Assembly: GCA_037893225.1 (NCBI GenBank)
Contig: JAZGUH010000450.1
Coordinates: 62,001-126,000 of the forward strand
Reading direction: 5' to 3'
Source: Hippasteria phrygiana
Lineage: Eukaryota; Echinodermata; Asteroidea; Valvatida; Goniasteridae
Length of the DNA: 64,000 nt
This document shows positions 10,904 to 23,762 of the stretch, piece by piece. The first letter of the stretch is position 1. Every line of letters begins with the position of its first letter. Both the position numbers and the translations under genes were made by a program. Under the pieces are notes generated by a model. It saw only the letters and a program-made list of their open reading frames with translations, was not told the DNA's origin and did no database searches.

Positions 10904-11280
10904 TACAGAAAATGTCCCGCGGCTTTTCAAAATTTCATCATCACCTCCCCCCCCCCCTATTGTAAACTCAAATATCATCCCCGCAGCTTGTCAGTGTACG
11001 GAATAATAGCTGTCTGATAAAATATATACAACTTTTTACACTCCCCCCCAACAAACAAACAAGATCCCCAACCGGGCCCGCCTTTTGAAAGTGCTTTTGA
11101 AAGTAGGCCTAATAAGGTACTGTTTTTGAAATTATATTTTCCAGAGTGCATTTTTCGGGGTACCTTTTTTAGGGTGCTATTCAAAAGATATTTTGGTGAA
11201 ACACCCCTCCCCGCAACCACGGGCAAATTCTTGACCCACCACTTTTTTATGAAGTGCATGGTACTTTTCATAGACCTGGG

Positions 11281-11406
11281 CTGCGTTTCACTCACGCGAA
11301 CAACGCGAACGTTGGCCAACTACGCGAACAATTTTCCATTGGATGTGCACAAAAATTTGGCGAACGTTTGCGAACGTTCGCGTTGTTTGCGTGAGTGAAA
11401 CGCACC
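11281..11406. mobile_element. 126-bp foldback MITE
   Basis: The left arm CTGCGTTTCACTCACGCGAA and the reverse complement of the right arm, GTGCGTTTCACTCACGCAAA, continue through AACAACGCGAACGTT, giving arms of about 33 bp with few mismatches. The GC-rich arms contain several CGCGAACGTT words. Non-coding. It can fold into a long hairpin. Confidence 0.7.
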
Positions 11407-11654
11407 CGTGGCTATCATAGTTATCCCTACAACTGCTAGACCTGAAGTTTCCAAACTTGATTTTCTTCCAAATGTCTCAAACCATTTCTAGTTAATTATT
11501 TTTCGTTTGTTTACGTTTCTTTGTGTACAGATACCATCTGATGTATCCAGATAGCATACCAGACCTGAGAACCAACCGCAAAGAGGGGAAAAAGTATTTT
11601 ATCTGCAATTTTCATTCATCTGTGTTCAGAGGATAAACTTCGTACACAAACCAA

Positions 11655-12056
11655 CAGGGCGTTATAGAGGGCGCTAGACTGATTTTGCGAAACAAATGTC
11701 AAACAAAAGAGGGCGCTATACATTGTTTCGTCTAAATTTTACGTGATAGAGGGCGCAATACGAACGGCAAATAATTATCGAAACATAAGAGGGCGCTATA
11801 ACTTTTTCGCTTTCCCGAGATTTTGAATTATAGAGGGCGCTATACATAAATTATGGACTGATTCTACGCGATAGAGGGCGCTATACCAAACAACAAATAA
11901 TTATTCAAACAAAAGAGGGCGCTATAACTTTTTAGTTTTCAGATTTTGAATTATAGAGGGCGCTATACAAACTGGAAAATAATTTGTTTCGGTAATAGAG
12001 GGCGCTATATAACTATTGTTTGTTAACTTCTATTGTAGCAAGAGGGCGCTACACAA
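11655..12056 (+). repeat. Tandem array of GAGGGCGC motifs with a period of about 41 bp
   Basis: GAGGGCGC starts at 11667, 11709, 11749, 11789, 11833, 11874, 11915, 11956, 11998 and 12042, always on the plus strand and 40-44 bp apart; a degenerate copy precedes it at 11655. The extended word is usually TAGAGGGCGCTATA. Three motifs plus spacers form a higher-order unit of about 123 bp: compare about 11743-11865 with 11866-11990, which share ATAATTAT, GCTATAACTTTTT and AGATTTTGAATTATAGAG. The motif resembles the AGGGGGCGC core of CTCF sites with one change. There is no coding capacity. Function, if any, is unknown; a minisatellite is the null explanation. Confidence 0.85.
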
Positions 12057-12216
12057 GTCGTCCGTTATTATTTCTCTCAGCTCAATTACATGTATTCCAG
12101 CCAATTTTCTAAATGTTGAATTAATGTGTCGTGCGAACAGAATGTCAATAAATATAATTTGACTGTCAATTCAAGCAGTATGAGGTTCTATCACAATGCA
12201 CAGCGATCCTGTGGGC

Positions 12217-12232
12217 GCAGGACATGTCCTGC
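12217..12232. promoter_or_regulatory. 16-bp perfect palindrome containing a p53-family-like half-site
   Basis: GCAGGACATGTCCTGC is a perfect palindrome. Its core GGACATGTCC fits the p53/p63 half-site pattern RRRCATGYYY. A single half-site in a repeat-rich region is weak evidence for binding. Confidence 0.2.
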
Positions 12233-12449
12233 CCTCATAAAAAAATGGACGCCGGCCGGGGAGGGGGACCTACCGTATATTGTTCTTTGCGCGGATAGGG
12301 CAAATGTTGCTCTTAATGTTGCCCCAACATTTTCCATCAGTAAAATAATGTGTAAATTAGGAATTGTTTGTTTTGTCTGTCTGCTTTTCTGTTCGTCCGG
12401 TTAGTTGGTCGGTTGTTTGTTTGTTTGTATTGTTTTTTTAATTAATTAA

Positions 12450-12570
12450 TTAATTAATTTATTTATTTATTTATATTATATATTTTTTTTGGGGGGGGGT
12501 TGTTGTGTTGAAGTGTTATTTTGTTTGTTTGTTCGTTTTTTTTTTTGGTTTTTTTTTTTGGGGGGGGCCC
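12450..12570. repeat. Low-complexity (AATT)n, (TTTA)n and poly-G/T stretch
   Basis: Tandem AATT units pass into TTTA units, then T- and G-runs near 12480-12570. No other structure is visible. Confidence 0.85.
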
Positions 12571-13319
12571 TCAAATGTTTTCTTCTCACCCGTAAAGACA
12601 AGCTAAATGACCAAAAGAGACAGCTGATTTGATACATAATAAAAGAACACAAATGACACGGAACAGGGTTTATTAGGAAGTATATCCAAGAGCATTGCTC
12701 TTTAGCCCATGTTGGATTAGATTGGTCTTAGATTGCAAGGTAACTTGACCGTGGTAATGCTCAAGGTGCAGGGTCCATCTAGCACAACACTTATGCCTAA
12801 TGTTTCAGATGAGAATGGGGCCGCGATCCAGCAAAGTTACCTGAAAGTGTGTCCGTGTGAGCCTGATGGGAAAGTATTAATTCAAAAACAAATTATGCAT
12901 TTTGTGACTATCCGTTACTCAGAATATTTGCACAAGTATAATTAATAATGATGCTAAACAACAAAGAGATTACAAAAACAACAAGCTCTCAGCGAATGGA
13001 TGTAAAAATCCTGGATGCCAGAGGCGTGACATCCAAATGCCTCGTACATCCTTTTTAAAAACATTTCACGAGTGGAATACAAATTGGGGCATAAACCTTT
13101 TGGGGAATATTCTTTCGTGGAAAAAAAAAAAACATAATCGGGGCGCGGCGACATGGAAAAGAAAATATCAGGGCAATTAAGGGGCCATGTCAACATTATT
13201 TATAGGAAGGAATTTGACATTTACTTTGCTTCTTTAAAAAAAAAACATTGTTTACGAATTGTATTTTTAAATAAGCTCGAATGTGCCAGAATTTGTATCG
13301 TTCAGACGGAGGGCTAACT

Positions 13320-13650
13320 CGCTAGCTCCACCTAAAAGAGTTGTCTTTGGAACGCTCCCTTTTTAGCCAGCTCCGGGACTAGCCACTGGCAGCTCCGGTG
13401 TCCTAGCCACTGGCAGCTCCCGGGCTAGCCCCGAAAATTTGTGGGGCTAACCCCGCTTTCAGCTTAATTACTGCAGCAGGGCTTCTTTTATGCATGACTT
13501 ATTAACTCCACCATATAATTTACTCGTTTGGACCATGGAGGAAGGATGTTTGGACGCAACTGAGGGAAGTGTTATGCACCGTCACCATCAACACATTACG
13601 TAACATACTTGGAAACCTTTAAGCTCCACCGCAACTCTAGCTCCAGAACT
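13320..13650. repeat. Imperfect tandem CTAGCC/AGCTCC-rich repeat block
   Basis: The block has two near-identical CTAGCCACTGGCAGCTCC units at about 13379-13430, an inverted pair GGGCTAGCCCC / GGGGCTAACCCC flanking GAAAATTTGT, and AGCTCC words near both ends (about 13335 and 13625). It may be a decayed mobile element, but no clear boundaries are visible. Confidence 0.4.
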
Positions 13651-13661
13651 AGCTAATCATC

Positions 13662-13871
13662 AACCCCTTGCGTACGGATGACGCCATATATAGCGTCCAA
13701 AAAAAAAGTGCCACCAGGCCGGATGACGCCATTTGCATTGCCGCCATTTGTGCAGTTTCACTCCATTGTTTGTTACGCTTGACTGCACAAACACATTGTA
13801 GCGGTTTGCTTGGCTGCCAAAACCGCTGCGACACCCGATGTCTCCCGTAAATAAACGTCGGTACTCAAGGG
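13662..13871 (+). mobile_element. TTAA-family MITE, copy 1
   Basis: Opens with AACCCCTTGCGTACGGATG and closes with GTACTCAAGGG, the inverted repeat of the family (AACCCCTTG[A/C]GTACGG). The interior has the family words GCCACCAGGCCGGATGACG and TGACTGCACAAACACATTG. The flanking TTAA is lost in this copy. Confidence 0.8.
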
Positions 13872-15965
13872 TACGTGAGCGCAGATTGTATCACCAGATC
13901 TACAGAACCCCCATAAATTTGAAAAGAGCTAGCTATAGTTCAAAAGCTGCCCTCCGTCTGAACATACCCAGATTACTGAAGACTGGATTGAAGCACCACT
14001 TTGTGGGCGGTCTTCTTCGGATTGAAATAACACCAACAAGAACATTAATTGTTGCTCCATTCATTATTTAATTTGGGTAAACCTTTCGTATGACCCAAAA
14101 GGTTTACTTAAATCAAATAGCGCACTCATATAGTGTCTGCCATCTCAAAAAGGCTAAGACACCGGGAGGCGAATTTGTTTCCGCAGGTGTGTGAAGCAAT
14201 TTTCATGAATAACTCAGTGGTTGCATTGATCACTGCACAGCTAGCACTTCGGGTCTTCCCTTTACTGACGCTATAAACGACTCTATACACCGCCATCTTA
14301 ATTTGGCGATAGCGCAGCACAAGAAGTGGCGCTCGTTTTTTCGCCTTTTATTCTTTCAGCATAACAATGTCTATACATTTTCTTCTGTTCTAATCTCTCT
14401 TTCCTTCTTCCAAAACCTTTAACTTCACCGATAACTTAGCAATTCTCCTTACTAACAAACTCTTTTAAGAAATATTATGCTCCAATCTATCTTATAACAA
14501 AATTAAATTAACTAGTCGCACTTTTGCCCAAGTGCCTTACATCATAATATGTCTTTTAACAGCAGCAAATAAGTCTATTCTGACGAGTAAAGCTATATCC
14601 GAATGATAACGGATCTTAATGCTCTGTTCAATTTTAGTTTTTTTTTTACTTCATCAGAGATAAAAAAAACCTGTATCCAAAAACAGTCAGCGTTCTCCTC
14701 CGTGCAGGTGTTGGACTCCACCTGTAATAGTAATATTAACCCAAATTCTACAAACATTGTTATTTTGCTCCTTTGTATTAATTGAAACGTGCGTCTGTGT
14801 GTGTACTCGCTAGAACTGACTACCCCACACAATTATCTCTCTTTTATCCTTCTTTCTAGCCATTCCTTATTACTTAATACCCTCTTGCTAAACGCTCTTC
14901 GAAGTAGCAAGACAACAATTTCCCACTTTACTACGAACCGCGGGAAATGGATATTCTCGGTCTCTTTTTCCCCTTAGGCCTAAATTTAAAATATCCCAAA
15001 GATATCACAGTAAAGAAAAATGCAGGGTACAGAAATATTCGAACTAATAAGGACCTTTTGATCCATAGCCCATCCCACTATCCAACTAGACTAGTCTGTA
15101 GCAGCTCGATAACAGCCCTTCTTTAAAATGATTAAATGTAACTAGTTGACTAAATATCGTAATGACAATGCTGTGACGTTCTGCTGTATTATAATGAATA
15201 AACATACTTTTCTCATCAAAATACTGAATTATTCATGATATTGCTTCACCCGCCTATGGAAAAAAAGTGATCAGCCGGCCGACCATGCCACCTGTAGTTT
15301 GGTAAGGTAATCCCGCTGGTAAAGTAACAGCCTGTGTCGTAAAACGCGGAGGCCCTGCGCAGCTAGCTTAGGCTAGGCAAGGCCGAGGCCGCTGGGTACA
15401 CGTTTTAGATATAGGGTAAACGTCAACGTTAAGCTGAGCGGCCATGCGTGACGAGAATTTTAGAACAGTGTGCGGTTTGAACTGTCACAAAGTTATTAAT
15501 TTTTCGTTGTGGTTTCACTTAATTTAATTCACTTCAAAAGCTTCTCTGCCGAGAGTGAATCTTGGAAACAATAGCGAGTTACAAGACAGCAGAAAAGGTA
15601 AGGTTTTCCCACTCGAGGCTCGAACTTTTGAAATCAACTGTCAACCGATAGGGCCTAGTTTAGTATCAAATTTAAGTGTTTTGGTGCGTACGTATTTCCT
15701 GCAATGCCATGCCGGCGGACCCGCCACGCTTGCCGCGTGGCCTTGAATAGTTCGATGGGCCGGGCTCGGCTTGAATTGGACGACCGGCCATGCATGTTCG
15801 TGGGAAAATAGCTGGCCTCCAATTAATAATGGAGAAATTTTGCATGCAGATTTTGAAGTGCATGGCCATTGTACTGTATAAAACGGAGAATATTAGGCCA
15901 AATAAACCCCTGCGATTTCGAACGATGGAAAGATTTTACTTTCTTTAATTAATAGGCCTAGGCTA

Positions 15966-16330
15966 CCCCCCACAAAAATGAATCTTAGAAAATAATCAAC
16001 CCTCCTCGATAACAACTGTCTAAACATGTGGCACAACCTGTTATTTCAAGATTTATCTCAGCAACATCTGTAAAAAATGAGGAAGAAATCAACATGTATG
16101 TGCACACTTTGGAGTGATGGTACCAACTGCCAAGAACTTCTAACACAGAAAACACAAATTGTTTTCCCCTATCCTATATTGCACTAAAATGTCCTTGCAA
16201 CAAAATTCCTAAAATTAAAGGTTGTGCCAAGTGTTTATACAATTATGAACACAAATGGATGGTTATTTTCCAAGATTTGCCATTTCTAACGGATTTTGTT
16301 GGGGGGTATTGAAGTAAAATCTTTCCGAAA
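15966..16330 (+). mobile_element. Copy of the 405-bp TIR element (left end decayed)
   Basis: Along its length this matches 45275-45667: AACAACTGTCTAAACATGTG, AATGAGGAAGAAATCAACAT, GGTTGTGCCAAGTGTTTATA and TGGTTATTTTCCAAGATTTG. The right inverted end is recognisable (GTATTGAAGTAAAATCTTTC); the left end is diverged. There is no open frame of note. Confidence 0.75.
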
Positions 16331-16484
16331 TCCATTCATACTAAATTACTATGAATGGATTTCATTTATAGGGAAGTTAGCTCAGGAGGGAGTACAATAA
16401 ACTTGCGCGAAACTCCAGATTGCGCTCGACAACTTTATCGACCTAAAGTATACGTGTCTCTAAATTCTAATGACATCATTTCAT

Positions 16485-16810
16485 GTAATTTTGAACAGTT
16501 TCTTGTGGTAGAAAATGCGATTTTCACACGTTTTGCGGTTGATGTCTTGCAACTCAGTGCGGTTTTGCGTGTTCACTGTGCATCACGGTGATGTGATCGC
16601 CATTTTTATTTTCGTGCTGTGTTTTGTCATCTTCATTGTCATTTTACCCCCAAATTTCCCACAAAAAAATCAAAACCCTGCCTTAGTCTATGACATACAT
16701 GTACCTGTTGGTTTTTAATGTCGCAAGTTAGTTCGGTAAGACCAATAACTTAAAAGCGGATAATTTGTTCTCTTATAGGAACAGGGCCCGTAACTACACA
16801 TCATCGCACA
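16485..16810 (+). mobile_element. Truncated copy of the 440-bp TIR element
   Basis: Matches 10275-10590, including GGTAGAAAATGC, GCGGTTTTGCGTGTT, CCTGTTGGTTT and the right end AACAGGGCCC. It lacks the left inverted terminus seen at 10152. Confidence 0.65.
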
Positions 16811-17440
16811 TCTGTTTCCTTGGTAAAGTCGGTTATCTCAATAACTTATTTATCTTTACTCATGAATATAACATGCTTTGATGCACACCCCATGCCGCAA
16901 TTAAAGTATACATGTAGATCATCTGTACAAGTCTGGATATTTAACTATTATGGTTATGAATCTAGTCTTTCTTCATATCACTTAAAAAAGTAATTTCTTT
17001 GATTAGTCTATTTAATCAAGCCTATGCTTACCTGTTTTTCCTTAATTTGCCTGAGTTTGAATAAGAATGAATGTTGTGTTGAATTGACAATGTTGGTGGA
17101 TCATAATGCAGTAATGTGGTGCACTTTAATACATTTCAAATTAGCCTGTAAGTTAGTTTTGAAATTGATAAATTCTGATATACTGTTATATGTAGGCCAA
17201 TATCTCCATTCACGAACTAAACATGTTCATTTGCAAACTATTTTCTCACTTGGGGGTACATTTAGAAAGGGTCCACTTTGCACTTCAAATATAATCGGCA
17301 AATTGTTCTGAAGTTACATTTCACTTAATTAGCTTTTTAAATATAAGATTTTAGTAAACAGCTCACTTTGAACAAGTGAAAAATATTCATATAAGGTACC
17401 CTAGTATGTTTGGCAAAAAAAGCAGTGTTGCCAAATCAAA

Positions 17441-17779
17441 AGGCGTTTTCACACTATGTACGTTCGACCCGTGTCGAAATCTACACGGGTCCAACCCATG
17501 TAGACTTTAAAAAAAGTTTCAACACGGGTCAATTACGCTACCTTTTCACACTACTCAACGCGGTTACACGAGTCGAACTCAACCCAGACGTGTTTTCAAC
17601 ACGAGTCGAACTTCTCTACACGGGTCGAGAGCTCTCAACCCACCTCCCGAGCAGGGTTAGTTTCAACCCGGGTTGAGCGCTCTAAATGGGTCAGTGCCGT
17701 GTTGAAAATGTTGTGTGAAAAGTCAACACGTGTCGGACCCGGGTACAACACTGAGATTTTTCGTAGTGTGAAAAGGCCT
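17441..17779 (+). mobile_element. 'TTTTCACACTA' family MITE, copy 1 (339 bp)
   Basis: The left end AGGCGTTTTCACACTATGTA and right end TAGTGTGAAAAGGCCT are inverted repeats. The interior is made of many ACACGGGTC / GACCCGTGT words in both orientations (for example TCAACACGGGTC, GGGTCGAGAGC), so the element is internally repetitive. Flanks are AAA and TAA, an imperfect 3-bp duplication. It is non-coding: the 88-codon frame across it is a repeat translation. Confidence 0.8.
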
Positions 17780-18148
17780 TAAGTGTACCATGCTAAGGCA
17801 GGTGCCACATTATTTAAAGTACAGGTACCATCAGCAATGAAACAGAACCATGTTGGCATAAAGTTACAGTACAAGTTGACATAACGCACCCAATACGAAC
17901 TTTCTATTTTTGAAAACTACACGTACACGTGACTTTCCACAAAAGTTCAATACATGTACATACATGTAGGTGTGGGTAGGTTTTACTTAATCCGGTGAAA
18001 GTGACTATTCATTTGCACTCATTATTTGCTGTTACATGTACATGTGATGACTCTTGTCCCATTTAGGTTGAAGATGTGGGAACTAGAGCTGTTGCATTAA
18101 TGTGGATATATGATGGAAAGAAGTTACGGATGTCCACTCTTGTCTTAA

Positions 18149-18353
18149 CCCATTAAACCTGGGTGATGTCTATAGCCACGGCTTGAAAATTGTCCCCCTG
18201 GTCGGTTGATAGCCGCATTTTCTGCATTTTCAATCCTTTGTTGGCTTATTGTGTGTGTTACGCTTGGCTGCATAAGCCTCTTGTGTCCATTTCGCTTGGC
18301 TGCACAGGCCGGCATGGCACCCCGATTGCCCCTTTATATCTGGACACAAGGGG
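18149..18353 (+). mobile_element. TTAA-family MITE, diverged copy
   Basis: Flanked by TTAA on the left and TCAA on the right. The interior retains GTGTGTTACGCTTGGCTGCA and a Pro/Gly-like run GCATGGCACCCCGA that corresponds to the family's CGACACCCCGACG region. It is much more diverged than the copies at 19380, 21946 and 60170, so probably older. Confidence 0.5.
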
Positions 18354-19379
18354 TCAATACATGTAGGGATGTGCACGCAAGATAGCGCCACATATCAACC
18401 GCATTTGAAATCTTAAATTTTTACCAACACATGAAGGTCTCCAAAAAGCATGAGCTTGTAGAGTGGAGACCCCATTTGAAAAATGAACAAGGAATAATTA
18501 CAGTTTCAAAGACAACGACAGAAGTTAAATGTTAGTACAGGGTTAGGATTTAAATTATAATTATAAATGCTAGAGAAAGGTGATTATTCTGCTTAGAAAT
18601 ATTTTTGATTAATTGGGTTTTAAATTTGAGTTTAAATAATGATACATTTGATGTATTTGTAAGAGAAGGATTAAGCAAATTCCACAGCTTTGGTACCAAC
18701 CCAGGTCTGCAATGCCATGACAGTGCCTAGTGAAGTCATGGTGAATATCAAGATTTTTTACAAAACAGTGAACAGATAATGTTAGGCAGGTTATTGTTGG
18801 AAAGCTGGTGCATGAAGATCCCAAGATGTTGAAGGTAAAAATCATTGACCTTAAGTGTTTTGTGTTTATAAGAAAATGGATTGCTGTGAGCCCGAAAATC
18901 ATTACGGTTAACTATTCCCAGAGCTTTTTTTGAGGGCCAACAATTCTATTAGTTTCCACAAATTTTTCCACAATATTTCACATTTAAATACTGTGCACGA
19001 CCTTGTGCGACCTTGCCAGTTCTTTTCCTTTAGATGTTCTGTTCCAGTGACGTGGGAAAAATTCCCAACTCGTAAATGGGACAAGCCAGCGGCCTGTGGC
19101 ATGTCTTTGTTGTATTCATTGGCATTGGAACACTCTGTGTAAATCTATTGAATATTTGTACATTGAGTTGGCAGGCTGGTTTTAAAATTTGGTTTCTATG
19201 ATGAAGTATAAACACCAGCGCATTTGGAGAGTAAATAACAGTTCTTTCCGTGGAGTGTTTACTTTAAAAATGAAAAAATCTTTCTGGAATCATATCTTTT
19301 TATCCAGTTAAATTCTTTAAGTTTAAAAAAACATTTAACATTAGGGCGCCATTTGTGTTGTCAGAACATGTGTTATTAA

Positions 19380-19587
19380 CCCCTTGCGTACGGATAACGC
19401 CATATGGCGTCCAAAAAAAGAGGCACCAGGCCGGATGATGCCATTTGCCGCAATTTGTGCAGTTTCAATCCATTGTTGGATTATTGTTTATGTTACGCTT
19501 GACTGCACAAACACATTGTAGCGGTTCGCTTGGCTGCCAGAACCACCTCGACACCCCGACGTCTCCCGTAAAACCGTACTCAAGGAG
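19380..19587 (+). mobile_element. TTAA-family MITE, copy 2 (208 bp, intact)
   Basis: Begins CCCCTTGCGTACGGATAACG and ends CCGTACTCAAGGAG, flanked on both sides by TTAA (19376-19379 and 19588-19591). It serves as the reference copy for the family. TTAA duplications are typical of piggyBac- and Kolobok-type transposases, so those are the likely mobilisers, but no transposase is present in the window. Confidence 0.85.
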
Positions 19588-21945
19588 TTAATGGCCTGGC
19601 ATTTTTTAGTTAGAAAAAACACTTGGTCTGCAAAAGTAATCATACATTGGGAGCTTTCAGAAGTTGTTTGTCCGGAAATGTTTTCCTAGAGATGTTCTGT
19701 GTACTTGCCATACTTCTGAAGTTTGAACATAGATAACATGCTTAGATGTATGCATGGATGTTGTACAAAATGTACATGTAATGTTCTAGGTGCATACACG
19801 GAAATGAATAAACTTGTAAAAATGTAAATTTTATTGTATGAGGCCAAAAAAAAAAATTGTTGGTGGGCAGATTTTTATATTCTTTTTATTTGTTTATTTT
19901 TTAACATTCCCCGGAAGTCCAACTTCAAACCATACACAAAGTAAAACAAACACACAAATGTTGTTTGGCCGATAAACAGTTTAATATACGTAATACGGCT
20001 GCCTCTTTAGCGATGGCCGCCGGGTCCTTCACTCCATCCGAACAACACATACCGTAACCCCAAGGCTGCCAGTGCCGACACTATCTCCTGGGGCGCAATG
20101 TCACTCTATGGACCACTTTTTAATGGACGCGACCTTTGTGTGTTTCAGCTGTATTTGAGCTGGCTCAACATTCGACCAAAAAACCTCACGAAGTTTCGAT
20201 GTGGTAGCCACACTGCACATACAATCAAACAAGACTTTTGCAATGAATGCTGAGCGTGTATTAAAGACGCCATCTTGGCTCTCCCCTGTGCAATTTTTCC
20301 TTTTTTTGTTTGAATATTTATTATTTAATCGTTTGTGTAAATATACAACAAAACAATTCCAAACTAAATATTAAAATATATATAGTGATTAAAAGAATAT
20401 AATTAGACAAATTTTGAGATTTTATTTTTTCATAAGTTTATTACTCAAAAAGTGATTTTCATAACATTTTAGCCTCGTGCGTTATACATGTGTGTACTGT
20501 GTATTTTTCCAAAGATCTTGGGAATTTTGGTGGGAAAAATATGGATTGCACATGCGCAAAGTGCTTATTTCGATGCTCTTTGCACAGTGTTTTCCCATCG
20601 CCTTGGGAATTCTTGGGAATTTTACTGGATGAATCTTGGGAATTTGACATTTGATGAGTGGCCACGCTGCATTTGTCTATTTTTGTACCGCGTGTATTTC
20701 CATCGAGATATTTATTGTGCGAAGTCACACACTGATACTAGAATATGAACTTTCAAACTTTGGAGTAAGAGGTAGGGTCGTGTCTGTGCATTCAAATAAC
20801 AAATTAAAGATGGAAATGAGATTGGAACGAATCAACCAGCGAAATCAATTCGAGTTTTGGGATAAAATTGAAGAAAAAAAATATAAAAAAAACCCACCTT
20901 TTTTGGCGCGGGCCGAAAAATAGGGGCGGACGGTCAAGGACAACCAAACATTTTATTTTTTTGCCTGACAGTCCTGAAAGGTACTCAAATGAGTTCTTGT
21001 ACATGATACATGATACACTGTATAATGTATTTTTGGGTCTGTCCACAGTTACAGCTGAAAGCTTTGGGAATGAGACATGAGAGGTGAATTTCAAATCAGT
21101 TTTTATTTTGGTGCTAATTTTTGTTTTCCAAACATTTCTGTATCGTTTGTGATTGCACTGAAAAATAAATAGGCTGATTCACTGGAGGAAATAACTATGT
21201 ACATGTAGGCTACACAAACTTGGACAGACATTCTTGTATTCTTATTATAATTAATCCAGACCTTGTTCCATTTACTTTCAATGTGGAATTGTTTCGACTC
21301 AAAACTAAACCAAACTATTTATTATTTATGAAATTAGGATGCGACTTGAACAACGTTCATAACATGGACAGAAATTTTGTGACAAATTTTTTATGGACAT
21401 GAAGTCTTGAAGATGTATACCCTGTAGTTTCAAAAATACCTGTAAGATTGGCCAGTGGCAATCCCTTTGCATTAGGATTAAATTGGGATAATTTATGTAT
21501 TTCAGTCTACTTCCCAACACTTTACAATGAAACGTCTGTCCATGTTAGGAATTTTAAATCTTAAAGATGATTATCCTCTGCAATTTCTTCAATTCTAAGA
21601 AATGTTTGGGTGGGCAGTGTTCTTACAAGGATATGGAATGTAGAGAAAGAGAAAACATTGATGTATCGACTCCTATCCTTGGTTCCCTAATGTTACAATT
21701 AAATGTTTTGTAACCGTTAGTGTGGAAAGACCAACATGTCAAATTAGTGCACTACTGGTACATGTATGTGTGTGTGTGTGTAACATCAGGGCTTGAATTT
21801 CATATAAATATACATTAGACCATCTGGCTAGGCTACTGTGATGACCGGAGTCATTTTTCAAAATTCACTAAGGACTTTCTGTGCAGGTGTGCTGTTAACC
21901 ATGGCGATACATGTATATTTTTGTGTTGGAGACCCAGCTTGTTAA

Positions 21946-23762
21946 CCCCTTGCGTACGGATGACGCCATATGGCGCAAAAAAAAACAGTGCCACCAGGCC
22001 GGATGACGCCATTGGCCACTGTGGCTACGTTCAGACACCGTTTTAAATTCCCTTAAAACACTAGTTGAACTCGATTTGGTTTAAAAGTTTTAGCTAAAAC
22101 GGTGTCTGAACGCTTTTACAGTTGGACCGAATTGGTTTTATCTCGCCGCTAAAATAGTTATTTAAAACACCTCGGAGGGATAGCTAAAACCAGAACAGTT
22201 TTATCTTTTAAAACGATGTCTGAACGGTTTTAGCCAAAACGCTCCTGTTTTAGCCAGCGCGGTTGACCTGGTGTTACGTAACACCTTTTGTGGCGCGCCT
22301 TTTGCTTTGTAAACAATCGCTGTTGTCAGTGCATGTCCTATATACACAGCATATGCACATGCACGCGACACACCAAAATACGTAGCGCTAGCGTGGTCCA
22401 TCTTTGCATTTTTTGAAGCGGTTGTTTGTTTTTTTCAAAACTGGTCACCATTGCACCATGGTTTGGGGAAGCGACCATTTGCTGAATCGCGATAATTTTT
22501 CGAACAAGAATCTCTCGTGACAGCGCCATGTTGTTGACAGTAATGCATGTAATTGTGGGCCAAAACAAATGAATAATGTTCGACATTTAATTTTTCCCCA
22601 AGGAAAACTTGCAAAATCAAAATCAGACCTGACCTTTGCGGCGTTATCAACAGAAAAACAGTTGAAAACATTGAGGAGGGTACGCTGAAAAAACCTAGCA
22701 TTTCCATCGAAATAGTTGCTAAATATGTGTTATTTTTCTTAGTTCTATTTGTGTATTTTGTTTATGTGTAAGATCAACATTTTGCAGCTTAATAATCGTT
22801 TCGGAATAGGGCCTACATCATGTGCTTTCCATATTTGACGAGTCACGTAATCGCTGCTGTGATCACTGGTAAACAAAATTACCACTGCATTCCCAATCGC
22901 CCGCGAAGTACCAGGTCATTCATAAAAAGAGGGTGGGCTACTACGCATGTGCGTACAAGTCCTGGAACCGTTTGGTGTCGCGATGCTACCGCTCTAAACT
23001 TTTCGAAGAACAGGGGGTATAGCTTAAAAGTTAGAACATTGCAAAATTCATAGCAACAAAATTTACAGGAATATTTTGAATATTTTCCTGTAATTTTTCC
23101 GATCTTTTGCTGATCCACATGTCTGAACATTAAAAGATAATGTCATTCAAACCACGCCCATTGCCAACATGCGAGCATGCATATGCAGTAGCCCTGTTCA
23201 CGACTTCACTTTACCATTTGTATAAAATATCACGTGAAGGGGTCGTGGGAACTGGAAAATGAGACCAACTTGCCAATCAAATGACGGTACGGTCTTTCAG
23301 TCAGCACGTGCTCAACCACAAGGGAATTCCCAAGATGAGAAATTGCTTGCTCAAGTTTGCACAAAACTCCCATAATTTATGCGTGTATGCATCTCATAGA
23401 CACAATTTTATGATTTTACGAACTAGCGCGCGCTTTATGTAAATAAGCGGAAGTTCTACGTGACCTCAAAACGGAGATAAAACCACTTCGAGTTGAACTC
23501 GCTACACTTAGAATGATGTCTGAACGCTCGGTGCGTTTTAATTTTACGACCGGCCACCCATGGTGAGCGACCGTTTCAACTTTTACTGTTTTTAACTAAA
23601 ACGATGTCTGAACGTAGCCTGTTTGTGCAGTTTTAATCCATTGTTGGATTATTGTGTATATATGTTATGCTTGACTGTACAAACACATTGTAGCGGTTCG
23701 CTTTGGCTGCCAGAGCCGCCGCGGCACCCCGACGTCTCCCATAAAATACCGTACTCATGGGG
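21946..23762 (+). mobile_element. TTAA-family MITE, copy 3, split by a 1.6-kb insertion
   Basis: TTAA lies at 21942-21945 and again at 23763-23766. The left part (21946-22022) and right part (23620-23762) together equal one normal family member: CCACCAGGCCGGATGACGCC on the left, CCATTGTTGGATTATTGTG and CACCCCGACGTCTCCC on the right. The break falls where intact copies read across the GCCGCTGTTTGTG region. Confidence 0.85.
22023..23619. mobile_element. 1597-bp non-autonomous TIR element nested in a MITE
   Basis: The left end GGCTACGTTCAGACACCGTT and the reverse complement of the right end, GGCTACGTTCAGACATCGTT, form a TIR of about 23 bp. It is flanked by TGT at 22020-22022 and 23620-23622, matching a 3-bp target duplication when compared with intact copies of the host MITE. 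Subterminal words ACGATGTCTGAACG / CGTTCAGACA recur inside both arms (for example about 22100, 22215 and 23515). I see no transposase frame; the internal open frames are below 100 codons and unrelated to one another. A 3-bp duplication suggests a PIF/Harbinger- or CACTA-like mobiliser. Confidence 0.85.
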
